A DNA stretch of 11,827 nt, from the NCBI GenBank assembly GCA_910587755.1, contig CAJUNZ010000089.1, positions 1 through 11,827 of the forward strand. The letters are read 5' to 3'. The notes beneath the pieces are model-generated. The model worked only from the letters and a program-made list of their open reading frames with translations. It did no database searches and was not told where the DNA came from. The first letter of the stretch is position 1, and every line of letters begins with the position of its first letter. Position numbers and translations under genes: made by a program. Below, piece by piece: positions 1-7,735 of this stretch. This DNA comes from an uncultured Acetatifactor sp. (GTDB taxonomy: Bacteria > Bacillota > Clostridia > Lachnospirales > Lachnospiraceae).

Positions 1-55
1 CGGTTCAGGTCCGTGTGGTAGCAATACCATGAGAGTTCAAGTCTCTTTTCCTGCA
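1..55 (+). tRNA. tRNA-Leu (anticodon CAG), 3' part only
   Basis: The window opens inside the anticodon stem. The 7-base anticodon loop TTCAGGT (4-10) carries CAG, and 11-15 closes the stem. A long variable arm folds as TGGTA-GCAA-TACCA (16-29), which marks a class II tRNA (Leu/Ser/Tyr); with CAG this is Leu. The T arm is GAGAG-TTCAAGT-CTCTT (31-47). The 3' acceptor strand is 48-54, with A at 55 as discriminator. The next bases are CGC, so CCA does not appear to be encoded. The 5' half lies outside the window, so acceptor pairing could not be checked. Confidence 0.9.
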
Positions 56-60
56 CGCAT

Positions 61-97
61 AAGAGAGTGTTAGGTTACATACTTAGCACTCTCTTTT
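61..97 (+). terminator. Rho-independent terminator after tRNA-Leu
   Basis: The arms AAGAGAGTG (61-69) and CACTCTCTT (87-95) form a 9-bp stem, which runs into a short T stretch at 94-97. It sits 5 bases after the tRNA body, where a tRNA operon terminator is expected. The T tract is short. Confidence 0.75.
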
Positions 98-307
98 CCA
101 TTACACTTAAATATATTTAATATTTATTTTCATTATATTTCTATTTTAACCGGATGCATGCAGTTGAAAATTTCTGGTAGTACAATTCTGTGCTGTTTTT
201 GTATTTCCTATTAGGAAGTGACGGAAGCAGACCCTGCCATTTCATAGGTGGAATTTGTGTAGCCCGAAAAGGACGGCATGCGCCCTGCCTGTCCGGAGGT
301 ATGGATT

Positions 308-1633
308 ATGGAGAGAAGAGATAAGGACTGGTACAAGCTGGATCTGTCCGCCATTGTGTATCCCACGCTGCAGAGAAGGGATTTTTCTTCCGTGTACAGG
401 CTTTCTGTTGTCTTAAAGGAAGAGATACAGCCTCAAGTGCTGCAGCGGGCCCTGGACATGACGCTGCCCAGGTTTCCCACCTATAAAGCGGCCATCCGCA
501 AGGGGCTGTTCTGGCGCTATCTGGAGCCCAATGACCGCCCGGGGCCTTTTGTGCAGGAGGATGTGAAAAATCCCTGCCAGCCCATGTATTTTAAGGCAAA
601 CAACCGCTATCTGGTCAGAGTTTACTATTTCCGCAGCAGAATTGCCCTGGAGGCCCATCACAGCCTTGGAGACGGCACAGGGGGCATGTGCCTGCTGCTG
701 ACTTTGACGGCAACATATCTAAGGCTTCTGGGCGTGAAAGGAATTGAGAACAGCGGGTTCGTTCTGGATATCGGAGAGAAACCCCAGGAGGGAGAGCTGG
801 AGGACGCATATATGCGTTATGCCAACGCAAAAGTGTGCCCGCCCAGGCTGGAAGAAAAGGCTTACCGTGTCAGAGGCACGGGTGAGCCTTTTTACACCCT
901 TAACATTATTGACGGAATCATGTCGGTGTCGGAGGTGGCAGCGGTGGCAAAGCGGTACAATGCCACCATCACCGAGTACCTGAACGCGGTGCTTCTGCAG
1001 GCTCTTTTGACAAAGCAGGAGCAGGATCCGGAAGTGCGGCTGCGCCCGGTAAAGATTGCCATGCCCGTGAATCTGCGCCGTTTCTTCCCCTCCATCACAC
1101 TGCGCAATTTTATCACCATGATCTATCCCGGGGTGGATCCCAGGCTGGGAGAGTACAGTTTTGAGGAGATCGTGGTGCAGGTGAGAAATTATATGAGGTA
1201 TCATCTGAATGAAAAACTGCTGCGGGGGGATATTACCACCAACGCCCAGACCCAGAGGAATCCTCTGATCCGGGTGGTTCCGCTGTTTGTCAAGGACTTT
1301 GTGGTTAGATTGTTCTACACCAAAGTACAGGACAGGAATTCTTCCGCAGGCCTCACCAATATGGGGGCCATGCGGGTGCCGGAGGGGATGGAACCCTATG
1401 TGGAACGGTTTGACATCTACATGGGACAGCCTTTTTCCGCCAGGACCAACTGTGCCATTATCAGTTTTCGGGATATTTTGACGGTGAATTTTGCCAGCAG
1501 TATTGTGGAGACGGATGTGGAACGCTATTTTTTTCAAAGGCTGGTGAAGGATGGTGTCCATGTGAAAATAGAGAGCAACAGGGGAAAAGGCGGGAAGAGA
1601 CCTGTTGCGCCGGAGGCCGGACATTCGGGCTGA
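308..1633 (+). CDS. Alcohol acetyltransferase-like / condensation-fold acyltransferase
   Basis: This 441-residue protein is predicted to move an acyl group from a thioester to an alcohol or amine. It carries HHSLGDG at residues 117-123, the HHxxxDG signature of the chloramphenicol acetyltransferase-like superfamily (NRPS condensation domains, PapA, alcohol acetyltransferases); His118 would be the catalytic base and Asp122 structural. Length fits the two-lobed monomers of that superfamily. No signal peptide or membrane segment is seen, so it is probably cytosolic. The start at 308 is preferred because GGAGG (295-299) lies 8 bases upstream; an in-frame ATG at 278 would add 10 residues but has only a weak AAAGGA site. 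Only 39 bases separate it from the zinc-ribbon gene downstream, suggesting an operon. No convincing promoter was found in 98-307. The natural substrate cannot be read from the sequence; a role in ester or lipid formation is inference from the hydrolase two genes downstream. Confidence 0.75.
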   Translation: MERRDKDWYKLDLSAIVYPTLQRRDFSSVYRLSVVLKEEIQPQVLQRALDMTLPRFPTYKAAIRKGLFWRYLEPNDRPGPFVQEDVKNPCQPMYFKANNRYLVRVYYFRSRIALEAHHSLGDGTGGMCLLLTLTATYLRLLGVKGIENSGFVLDIGEKPQEGELEDAYMRYANAKVCPPRLEEKAYRVRGTGEPFYTLNIIDGIMSVSEVAAVAKRYNATITEYLNAVLLQALLTKQEQDPEVRLRPVKIAMPVNLRRFFPSITLRNFITMIYPGVDPRLGEYSFEEIVVQVRNYMRYHLNEKLLRGDITTNAQTQRNPLIRVVPLFVKDFVVRLFYTKVQDRNSSAGLTNMGAMRVPEGMEPYVERFDIYMGQPFSARTNCAIISFRDILTVNFASSIVETDVERYFFQRLVKDGVHVKIESNRGKGGKRPVAPEAGHSG

Positions 1634-1672
1634 ATTAGCTCATTCAGACTAAAATCAGAGAGGAGGAAGGCT

Positions 1673-2392
1673 ATGTCATACTGTGTAAACTGTGGGGTGG
1701 AGCTGGACAAGTCGGCAGGGGAGTGCCCTCTGTGCGGCACGGTAGTGTACAATCCCAGGGAGGCTGGCCGGGGAGGAGAGGGGCAGCCGGGCGTGCAGTC
1801 CCCTTTTCCCAGGGAAAAAGGGGAAGTGGAGACGGTGAACCGGAAAGATTTCGGGATCCTGGTGTCCATGGTGGAGCTGGCCACAGCCGCCACCTGCGGG
1901 GTCCTGAACGCTTTTGTGTTTCAGGGAACGCTCTGGTCTCTGGCAGTGATCGGCGCATGTCTGGTTCTGTGGGTGGTGATGATCCCGGCGGTGATAGACA
2001 GAAGAGTGCCCGCCTGGCTGTCCTTTCTTCTGGACGGGGCCGCCGCCGGGGGATATCTGTACATGCTCACCTTCCAGGTGGGGAGCGGAGAGTGGTTCTG
2101 GGGGCTGGGGCTTCCCATTGTGGTACTGGTCACAGGGGTGGCGGAGCTTTTGACGCTGTGTATTCACAGGCTTCCCAGATCTTTTCTCACCGTGTCCCTG
2201 TATCTGTTCAGCGCAGTGGGGCTGCTCTGCCTTGGCCTGGAAGTGCTCATTGACCGGTATCTGTACAGTAAGGTACACTTGAGCTGGTCCGCTGTGGTGA
2301 TGACAGTCTGCATTGTGCTGGACATTGCAATTATCACCCTGCTTTCCCGCAGACGGCTGCGGAATGAGGTGAGCAGGCGGCTTCATTTTTAA
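1673..2392 (+). CDS. Zinc-ribbon membrane protein (DUF6320-like)
   Basis: This 239-residue protein starts with a four-cysteine zinc ribbon: C4-x2-C7 and C18-x2-C21 (CVNCG and CPLCG knuckles). A polar, Gly/Pro-rich linker (about 27-58) follows, then roughly six hydrophobic segments (about 60-83, 86-107, 113-134, 140-163, 170-192, 203-224) and a basic tail (SRRRLRNEVSRRLHF). The ribbon would sit on one side of the membrane, probably in the cytosol by the positive-inside rule. The start is well supported by AGGAGG at 1661-1666. It resembles clostridial proteins annotated DUF6320 that I recall next to alcohol acetyltransferase-like genes, but I could not verify this by search. No enzymatic motif is visible; a scaffold, sensor or transport role is possible. 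It lies between an acyltransferase and a hydrolase in the same direction. Confidence 0.7.
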   Translation: MSYCVNCGVELDKSAGECPLCGTVVYNPREAGRGGEGQPGVQSPFPREKGEVETVNRKDFGILVSMVELATAATCGVLNAFVFQGTLWSLAVIGACLVLWVVMIPAVIDRRVPAWLSFLLDGAAAGGYLYMLTFQVGSGEWFWGLGLPIVVLVTGVAELLTLCIHRLPRSFLTVSLYLFSAVGLLCLGLEVLIDRYLYSKVHLSWSAVVMTVCIVLDIAIITLLSRRRLRNEVSRRLHF

Positions 2393-2489
2393 AGAGCTGT
2401 TAAGAGATAATTTTCAGCTGCCGGGCGGAGGAAGATTAAGAAGATATTTTTTAATAGTTTCTGAAGACAGTACAATTCGGAGGGAAGAG

Positions 2490-3380
2490 ATGGACGGGAA
2501 GATGAACCAGAACCTGATGAACCTGATTAAGCGCGTCCACGGGTTGGTGGAGAAGCCGGACATTGAAAAATACCGGCAGTCCCAGGATTATATCGGAGCC
2601 ATTTTGAGCAGTGCCAGGGACATTGTATATAAAGAAGTAAATATAGAAGGAATGTATGGAGAGTGGGTGGGTGTCAGCCGGGCCCATATGAAAAAATATG
2701 TGATCCTGCACTGTCACGGCGGGGGATATTCCACCGGGAGCTGTCTCTATGCCAGAACTCTGACCTCAAAGCTGGCCGCATCCACTTCCATGGATGTGCT
2801 CTGTTTTAACTACCGTCTGGCCCCGGAGCACCCTTACCCGGCGGCCCCGGAGGACGCCATGAAGGCCTGGAATTATCTGATGCTTCTGGGATACGGGGCC
2901 AGGGATGTGATCCTGACAGGGGATTCGGCAGGGGGTAATCTGGCGCTCTCCCTGATGCTGAGACTGAAGCAGGAGGGGCGGCTGCTGCCAAGAGGGCTGG
3001 TGCTGATGTCTCCCTGGACGGATCTGACTTCCTCCGGGGAGTCTTTTTTGGAGAAGGCGGAACTGGACCCGGTGCTCACCAACGCCTACATTGACAGTAT
3101 GATAAAGGCTTACGCGCCGGGGGAGGAGCTGACAGATCCCCGGATTTCGCCCCTTTTTGGAGATTTTACCGGATTTCCTCCCGTCTATATCCAGGTGGGC
3201 GAGAATGAAATCCTGCTCAGCGACTCGGCCAGGCTCCACCAGGCTTTTGTGGAAGCCAATGTGCCGGTGCGCATGGACATTTTTCCCGGCATGTGGCATG
3301 TGTTCCAGATGTCTCCCATGAAAGCCGCCCGCACGGCCATGGATAAAAATGCGGAGTTTATTTATGACATCTGCCGTTAG
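2490..3380 (+). CDS. Alpha/beta hydrolase, hormone-sensitive-lipase type (esterase/lipase)
   Basis: This 296-residue enzyme is predicted to hydrolyse carboxylic esters. The oxyanion-hole motif HGGG is at residues 76-79, and the nucleophile elbow GDSAG (144-148) places the catalytic serine at 146. NYRLAPEHPYPAA (108-120) is a typical HSL-family block. The acidic member is probably Glu240 or Asp245 in GENEILLSDS, and the histidine is His270 in PGMWHVF. Length is normal for the family. There is no signal peptide, so it is likely intracellular. GGAGGG at 2479-2484 supports the ATG at 2490. It lies 97 bases after the zinc-ribbon gene with no terminator between, so it is probably the third gene of the same operon. 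Its substrate is unknown; it could cleave the product of the acyltransferase two genes upstream, or act on unrelated esters. Confidence 0.85.
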   Translation: MDGKMNQNLMNLIKRVHGLVEKPDIEKYRQSQDYIGAILSSARDIVYKEVNIEGMYGEWVGVSRAHMKKYVILHCHGGGYSTGSCLYARTLTSKLAASTSMDVLCFNYRLAPEHPYPAAPEDAMKAWNYLMLLGYGARDVILTGDSAGGNLALSLMLRLKQEGRLLPRGLVLMSPWTDLTSSGESFLEKAELDPVLTNAYIDSMIKAYAPGEELTDPRISPLFGDFTGFPPVYIQVGENEILLSDSARLHQAFVEANVPVRMDIFPGMWHVFQMSPMKAARTAMDKNAEFIYDICR

Positions 3381-3391
3381 GCAGATGTCAT
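3364..3391 (+). terminator. Strong 12-bp hairpin overlapping the hydrolase stop codon
   Basis: ATGACATCTGCC (3364-3375) and GGCAGATGTCAT (3380-3391) pair perfectly around a GTTA loop. The hydrolase TAG stop (3378-3380) spans the end of the loop and the first base of the right arm. No T tract follows directly; a T7 run lies at 3444-3450, after two partial duplications of the right arm. It probably derives from the operon terminator, but in its present form it could also act as an mRNA 3'-end stabiliser. Confidence 0.5.
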
Positions 3392-3436
3392 GGCATTTGT
3401 CGTTAGGCAGATGTCATGGCATTTGCCGTTAGGCAG
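3375..3436. repeat. 26-bp direct tandem repeat, about 2.4 copies
   Basis: CGTTAGGCAG recurs at 3375, 3401 and 3427, an exact 26-base period. The intervening blocks (AGATGTCATGGCATTTG plus T/C) match apart from one base. Each copy carries the loop and right arm of the hairpin at 3364-3391; the full left arm is present only once. The array ends 8 bases before a T7 run. Confidence 0.9.
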
Positions 3437-3665
3437 GAACACATTTTTTTGACAGAAAGGTTCTGGAAAAAAAGGAATAAGGCTCTGAGTGCAGAATAAT
3501 TAATAAAGGAGAATGGTTTCTTAGGAATTGTCGGAAAATAGCGGATACGGTTTTTGGCATAACCTGTGGAAAAGCAGGAAAGGTGCGGGGAATAACACCT
3601 TGATTCCGTATTGGTTATTTGGAGACACTTCCTTATGCACGCAGTATGTGCAGATGGGAGCAGAC

Positions 3666-4669
3666 ATGACGATAAGAGAAAGCTTAGAGCAGTGGGAGAG
3701 AACATATTTGAGCCCTTATGCGTCGCACAGCGCAGATTCCAAGGGCAGGCTGAAAGAGGAGGAACAGTGTGATATTCGTCCTGTTTTCCAGCGGGACAGG
3801 GACAGGATCGTTCACTGCAGGGCATTCCGGCGTCTTAAAGATAAGACACAGGTATTCCTTTCCCCTGAGGGGGACCACTACCGCACCCGGCTCACCCACA
3901 CCCTGGAGGTGTCCCAGAATGCCAGGACCATTGCAAAGGCGCTGAAGCTCAATGAGGAGCTGGTGGAGGCCATTGCACTGGGCCATGACCTGGGCATACA
4001 CCCTTTGGGCACGCGGGGGAGAAAGCGCTGAACAGCATATGTCCTCTGGGGTTTGAACACAGCCTGCAGAGCGTGAGGACGGTGGATCGTCTGGAGAAAA
4101 AAGGCCAGGGGCTGAATCTGACTTACGAGGTGAGGGACGGGATCCTGAACCACCAGACCATTGGGAAACCCCACACCCTGGAGGGGAAAGTGGTGAGGTT
4201 TTCCGACAAGATTGCCTATATCCATCACGATATGGATGATGCCGTCAGGGCGGGCATCCTGACGGAGGGAGATGTGCCCGCAGAGATCAGAAAGGTTATC
4301 GGCAGCACACCCAGCAGCCGGCTGGATCATTTTATCCACGACATTGTGACTGCCAGCATGGGAAAAAATGACATAATTATGTCGGAGCCCATGTTTGAGG
4401 CCATGATGAAGATGCGGGAGTTTATGTTTGACAATGTGTACCAGAATCCCCTGGCAAAAAGCGAGGAATCCAAGGCGGAGGTGCTGATGGAGACTTTGTA
4501 TCATCACTTTATGAGACACATAGATGAAATGCCGGAGGAATATCTGGATCTCCTCTCCGAGGGAGAGGCCAAGGAGCAGGTGGTCTGTGACTATGTGGCA
4601 TCCATGACGGACCGCTCGGCCATTGCCATGTATGAGCATATCTACATCCCCAAATCCTGGTCCATATGA
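3666..4669 (+). pseudogene. dgt: dGTPase-like HD-domain dNTP triphosphohydrolase, frameshifted
   Basis: Intact relatives hydrolyse dGTP or other dNTPs to the nucleoside plus triphosphate. The first part (MTIRESLEQW..., residues 1-110) carries RLTHTLEV with metal ligand His78 and GHDLG with ligands His107/Asp108. One C is then missing after 3995, so frame 1 reads 11 foreign residues and stops at 4031 (121 aa in all). Adding one base restores HTPFGHAGEKALNSI and continues cleanly to 4669, including SDKIAYIHHD with the expected last ligand near Asp181. The restored length is 334 residues, normal for this Dgt-like family. No other lesion is seen, so the break is either very recent or a sequencing error. 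The start at 3666 matches family N-termini; its GGGAG site (3656-3660) is modest. An in-frame TTG at 3528 would add 46 unrelated residues. It lies upstream of dnaG, as in many Firmicutes. Confidence 0.85.
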
Positions 4670-4688
4670 GCGGGGAAATCCGGTCAGG

Positions 4689-4725
4689 AAAGATTGCTTA
4701 AAAAGATTGCTTAAAAAGATTGCTT
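4689..4725. repeat. 13-bp tandem repeat, three copies, between dgt and dnaG
   Basis: AAAGATTGCTT occurs three times, separated by AA, with an exact 13-base period (the GATTGC cores begin at 4692, 4705 and 4718). The array lies 20 bases after the dgt stop and about 50 bases before the dnaG ribosome binding site. Copies are identical apart from the final two bases after the third, which suggests recent slippage. Confidence 0.9.
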
Positions 4726-4782
4726 GGAAAAAGAAAGGGAGCCGGGTGGGGTGAGTCTGTGTGGATATCCATGGAGGTGTGA

Positions 4783-6549
4783 ATGTACTATCCAGAGGAG
4801 ATAATCGAAGAAGTCAGAAGGCGGAATAACATTGTGGATGTGGTGGCGGGTTATGTGCGGCTGCAGAAAAAGGGCGGCAGCCACTGGGGCCTGTGCCCCT
4901 TCCACAGTGAGAGAACCCCTTCCTTTTCCGTCAACGGAGATAAGCAGATCTATCACTGCTTCGGCTGCGGAGCCGGGGGGAATGTGTATACCTTTCTGAT
5001 GAACTATGAGAATTATTCTTTCCCGGAGGCGGTGAGGGCCCTGGCGGAACGGGCGGGAGTGCAGCTTCCCGAGCCGGAGGACGCGGGGCAGGTCAGACAG
5101 AGGGAGAGCAGGCGGGCCAGACTCCTGGAGATCAACAAGGAGGCGGCAAAATTTTTCTATTTTCAGCTCCGCAGTCCCGGCGGGGAGATTGGATACAGCT
5201 ACCTGAAGAAGCGGGAGCTCACCGATGAGACCATGCGTATATTCGGCCTGGGCTATGCGGTGAAAAACAGCAGTGCGTTGATTCAGTACCTTCGGGGAAA
5301 GGGGTTCGAGGACGAACTTCTGAAAGAGGCGGGGATTGCAAGTTTTTCAGAAAAATATGGTATGACCAGTCTGTTCTGGAACAGGGTCATGTTCCCCATC
5401 CAGGACAGCAACAACCGTGTTATCGGCTTTGGGGGCCGTGTGATGGGGGAGGGGGAGCCAAAGTATCTGAACTCTCCAGAGACCCCTGTCTTTGACAAAA
5501 GGCGCAACCTCTACGGCCTGAACTATGCCAGGCGTGCCAGGAGCGCAAATATGATTCTCTGCGAGGGTTATATGGATGTAATCGCCATGCACCAGGCGGG
5601 CTTTACCCAGGCGGTGGCCTCCCTGGGCACGGCTTTTACCCCGGAGCAGGCGGCCCTTCTTGGCCGGTACACGGACAGTGTGCTTCTGGCTTATGACAGC
5701 GACGGCGCTGGAGTGAAAGCGGCGCTGCGGGCCGTGGGCATCCTGCGGGAGGCGGGGATCTCGGGAAAAGTGATCAACATGCGCCCCTATAAGGATCCGG
5801 ATGAGTTTATGAAGTCCCTGGGGAAAGAGGCTTTTGAGGAGCGTATCAGCCAGGCGGAGAACAGCTTTTTCTTTGAGCTGCAGGTGCTGGAAGGGCAGTT
5901 TGACATGAACGACCCGGAACAGAAGACAAAATTCCACAGGGAGCTTGCAAGAAAACTCTGCGGGTTCTCCGAGGAGATGGAGCGGGAGAACTATATTCAG
6001 GCGGTGGCGCAGAAGTACGGCATGGGAACCGGAAGTCTGCGGAAACTGGTGGAAAAATATGCGGCTCAGACGGGGCTTGCAAAGCCTGTGGAGCGCGCCA
6101 GAACAGGAGTGCAGAAGAAAAAGGAGCCTGGGGCCAGGCGGGCCCAGGGCACGCTGCTGACCTGGATCTCCGATGAGCCCGGGCTGTACGGGAAGATCAA
6201 AAAGTATATCTCGGCCCAGGATTTCACGGAGGAGCCCTACCATACGGTGGCGGAGAGAATGTTTCGTGACCTGGAGGAGGGACATCTGGACCCCGGGGGC
6301 ATTGTGGGCATGTTTGAGGATCAGGAGGAGCAGCGGGAGGCAGCGGCCATATTCCACACCAGGCTCCCCCGTCTGGAGAGCGGCCAGGAGAAGGAGAAGG
6401 CTTTTCACGATATCCTTATGGGAGTGAAGAAAAACAGCTACGAGCACCATGTGGCGCGGATGGGGACGGATGTAAATGCACTCAATGAGGCGATCCAGGG
6501 AAGGAAGGCCCTGGAAGAGCTTGCAAGAACGCATATTTCCTTGGATTGA
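4783..6549 (+). CDS. dnaG: DNA primase
   Basis: DnaG makes the RNA primers for lagging-strand synthesis at the replication fork, working with the DnaB helicase. The 588-residue protein has the expected order of domains. An N-terminal CHC2 zinc ribbon has ligands C38, H41, C59 and C62 (CPFH and CFGC). The catalytic core has a TOPRIM fold with Glu261 in EGYMDV and Asp305/Asp307 in YDSDGAG, the metal-binding acidic set. A more variable helical C-terminal domain (about 440-588) would bind helicase. Length is normal. GGAGGT at 4773-4778 supports the ATG at 4783. It is followed 62 bases later by rpoD in the same direction, the classical macromolecular synthesis arrangement (here with dgt rather than rpsU upstream). 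All key residues checked are intact. Confidence 0.97.
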   Translation: MYYPEEIIEEVRRRNNIVDVVAGYVRLQKKGGSHWGLCPFHSERTPSFSVNGDKQIYHCFGCGAGGNVYTFLMNYENYSFPEAVRALAERAGVQLPEPEDAGQVRQRESRRARLLEINKEAAKFFYFQLRSPGGEIGYSYLKKRELTDETMRIFGLGYAVKNSSALIQYLRGKGFEDELLKEAGIASFSEKYGMTSLFWNRVMFPIQDSNNRVIGFGGRVMGEGEPKYLNSPETPVFDKRRNLYGLNYARRARSANMILCEGYMDVIAMHQAGFTQAVASLGTAFTPEQAALLGRYTDSVLLAYDSDGAGVKAALRAVGILREAGISGKVINMRPYKDPDEFMKSLGKEAFEERISQAENSFFFELQVLEGQFDMNDPEQKTKFHRELARKLCGFSEEMERENYIQAVAQKYGMGTGSLRKLVEKYAAQTGLAKPVERARTGVQKKKEPGARRAQGTLLTWISDEPGLYGKIKKYISAQDFTEEPYHTVAERMFRDLEEGHLDPGGIVGMFEDQEEQREAAAIFHTRLPRLESGQEKEKAFHDILMGVKKNSYEHHVARMGTDVNALNEAIQGRKALEELARTHISLD

Positions 6550-6573
6550 GGTAAAGATATTGGTAATTATCAT
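6546..6573 (+). promoter_or_regulatory. Possible internal promoter for rpoD
   Basis: TTGAGG (6546-6551) and TATCAT (6568-6573) are separated by 16 bases, a fair match to the vegetative consensus, and lie just before rpoD. rpoD genes in such operons are often also transcribed from internal promoters. The -35 box overlaps the dnaG stop. A small hairpin GGGAA-gcggt-TTCCC (6576-6590) would fall at the start of such a transcript. Weak evidence, based on sequence only. Confidence 0.3.
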
Positions 6574-6611
6574 AAGGGAAGCGGTTTCCCGGGGAAGGAT
6601 GGAACTACACA

Positions 6612-7721
6612 ATGGATGAAAACGCACAGGCAAAGTTTGACGAGAAGGTAAAGGAACTCCTTCACTCCGCCAAAAAGAAGAAAAATGTCCTGGAATATCA
6701 GGAGATCAGCGAGTTTTTCGCGGACATGCCTTTGGAGGAGGAACAATTCGAGAAGATCCTGGAGGTGTTGGAACAGAACAATGTGGATGTGCTGCGCATC
6801 ACAGACGACGATGCGGACGTAGAAGAAATTATTCTCACGGACGAGGATGAAGTGGATGTGGAGAACCTGGATCTGTCCATCCCCGACGGCATCAGTCTGG
6901 AAGATCCGGTCAGGATGTATCTGAAAGAGATCGGCAAAGTGCCCCTGCTCTCTGCGGAGGAGGAGATTGATCTCGCCAAGAGGATGGAGGTAGGGGACGA
7001 GGAGGCCAAAAAGCGTCTGGCGGAGGCCAACCTGCGTCTGGTGGTGAGCATTGCCAAGCGCTATGTGGGCAGGGGAATGCTCTTCCTGGATCTGATCCAG
7101 GAGGGGAACCTGGGGCTGATCAAAGCGGTGGAAAAATTTGATTACAGAAAAGGATATAAATTCTCCACCTACGCCACATGGTGGATCCGCCAGGCCATCA
7201 CCAGGGCCATTGCGGATCAGGCCAGGACCATTCGTATTCCGGTGCACATGGTGGAGACCATCAACAAGCTTATCCGGGTCAGCAGGCAGTTGCTTCAGGA
7301 GCTGGGGCGTGAACCAACTCCCGAGGAGATTGCGGACGAGATGAATATGCCCACGGATCGTGTGCGTGAGATTCTGAAGATCAGCCAGGAGCCTGTTTCC
7401 ATGGAGACGCCCATCGGTGAGGAGGAGGACAGCCATCTGGGAGATTTCATTGAGGACGACAAAGTTCCCGTGCCCGCGGAGGCTGCGGCGTTCACTCTGC
7501 TGAAGGAGCAGCTGGTGGAGGTGCTCAGCACCCTCACGGACAGGGAACAGAAAGTGCTGCGTTTGCGGTTCGGCCTGGACGACGGACGGGCACGGACCCT
7601 GGAGGAGGTGGGGAAGGAGTTCAATGTCACCCGGGAGCGGATCCGCCAGATTGAGGCCAAGGCCCTGCGGAAACTGCGCCATCCCAGCCGCAGCCGGAAG
7701 CTGAAGGATTACCTGGATTGA
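6612..7721 (+). CDS. rpoD: RNA polymerase primary sigma factor (SigA/RpoD)
   Basis: This 369-residue protein directs RNA polymerase to housekeeping promoters. An acidic region 1.1-like N-terminus spans about 1-90. Region 1.2 begins at DPVRMYLKEIG (98-108). Region 2 holds EANLRLVVSIAKRYVGRG (138-155) and the -10-recognising block YKFSTYATWWIRQAI (182-196). Region 3 follows, then region 4 with the helix-turn-helix TLEEVGKEFNVTRERIRQIE (329-348) that reads -35. The large non-conserved insert found in proteobacterial RpoD is absent, as usual in Firmicutes. Start: ATG 6612 with AAGGA at 6595-6599, a rather long spacing of 12 bases. Its C-terminus overlaps or abuts the trmK start. The consensus promoters elsewhere in the window, upstream of rnpB and the Rpn gene, are of the type this factor would recognise. 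Confidence 0.97.
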   Translation: MDENAQAKFDEKVKELLHSAKKKKNVLEYQEISEFFADMPLEEEQFEKILEVLEQNNVDVLRITDDDADVEEIILTDEDEVDVENLDLSIPDGISLEDPVRMYLKEIGKVPLLSAEEEIDLAKRMEVGDEEAKKRLAEANLRLVVSIAKRYVGRGMLFLDLIQEGNLGLIKAVEKFDYRKGYKFSTYATWWIRQAITRAIADQARTIRIPVHMVETINKLIRVSRQLLQELGREPTPEEIADEMNMPTDRVREILKISQEPVSMETPIGEEEDSHLGDFIEDDKVPVPAEAAAFTLLKEQLVEVLSTLTDREQKVLRLRFGLDDGRARTLEEVGKEFNVTRERIRQIEAKALRKLRHPSRSRKLKDYLD

Positions 7722-7735
7722 GGGGGAAACCACAG

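Noticed and set aside
164..186. TTGAAA and TACAAT as a promoter for the acyltransferase gene
   Set aside because: The spacer is only 11 bases, too short for sigma-A recognition. The same AGTACAATTC string at 2469-2478 sits directly on a ribosome site, so it is not promoter evidence either.
205..217. Small inverted repeat TTCCT-ATT-AGGAA as an operator upstream of the acyltransferase
   Set aside because: Only 5 bp arms, with no convincing promoter next to it and no regulator gene in view.
3375..3436. Possible CRISPR array
   Set aside because: Period 26 with no unique spacers; the copies are contiguous and derive from the adjacent hairpin. No cas genes are present.
3449..3454. Perfect TTGACA as a -35 box for dgt
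   Set aside because: No acceptable -10 hexamer occurs 16-18 bases downstream (AAGGAA/AGGAAT only), and it is over 200 bases from the dgt start.
3528..3665. TTG at 3528 as the dgt start
   Set aside because: It would add 46 residues with no resemblance to the family; the ATG at 3666 gives the expected N-terminus.
6570..7733. Minus-strand open frame across rpoD
   Set aside because: It is a complement shadow of an unmistakable sigma factor gene with no coherent domain of its own.
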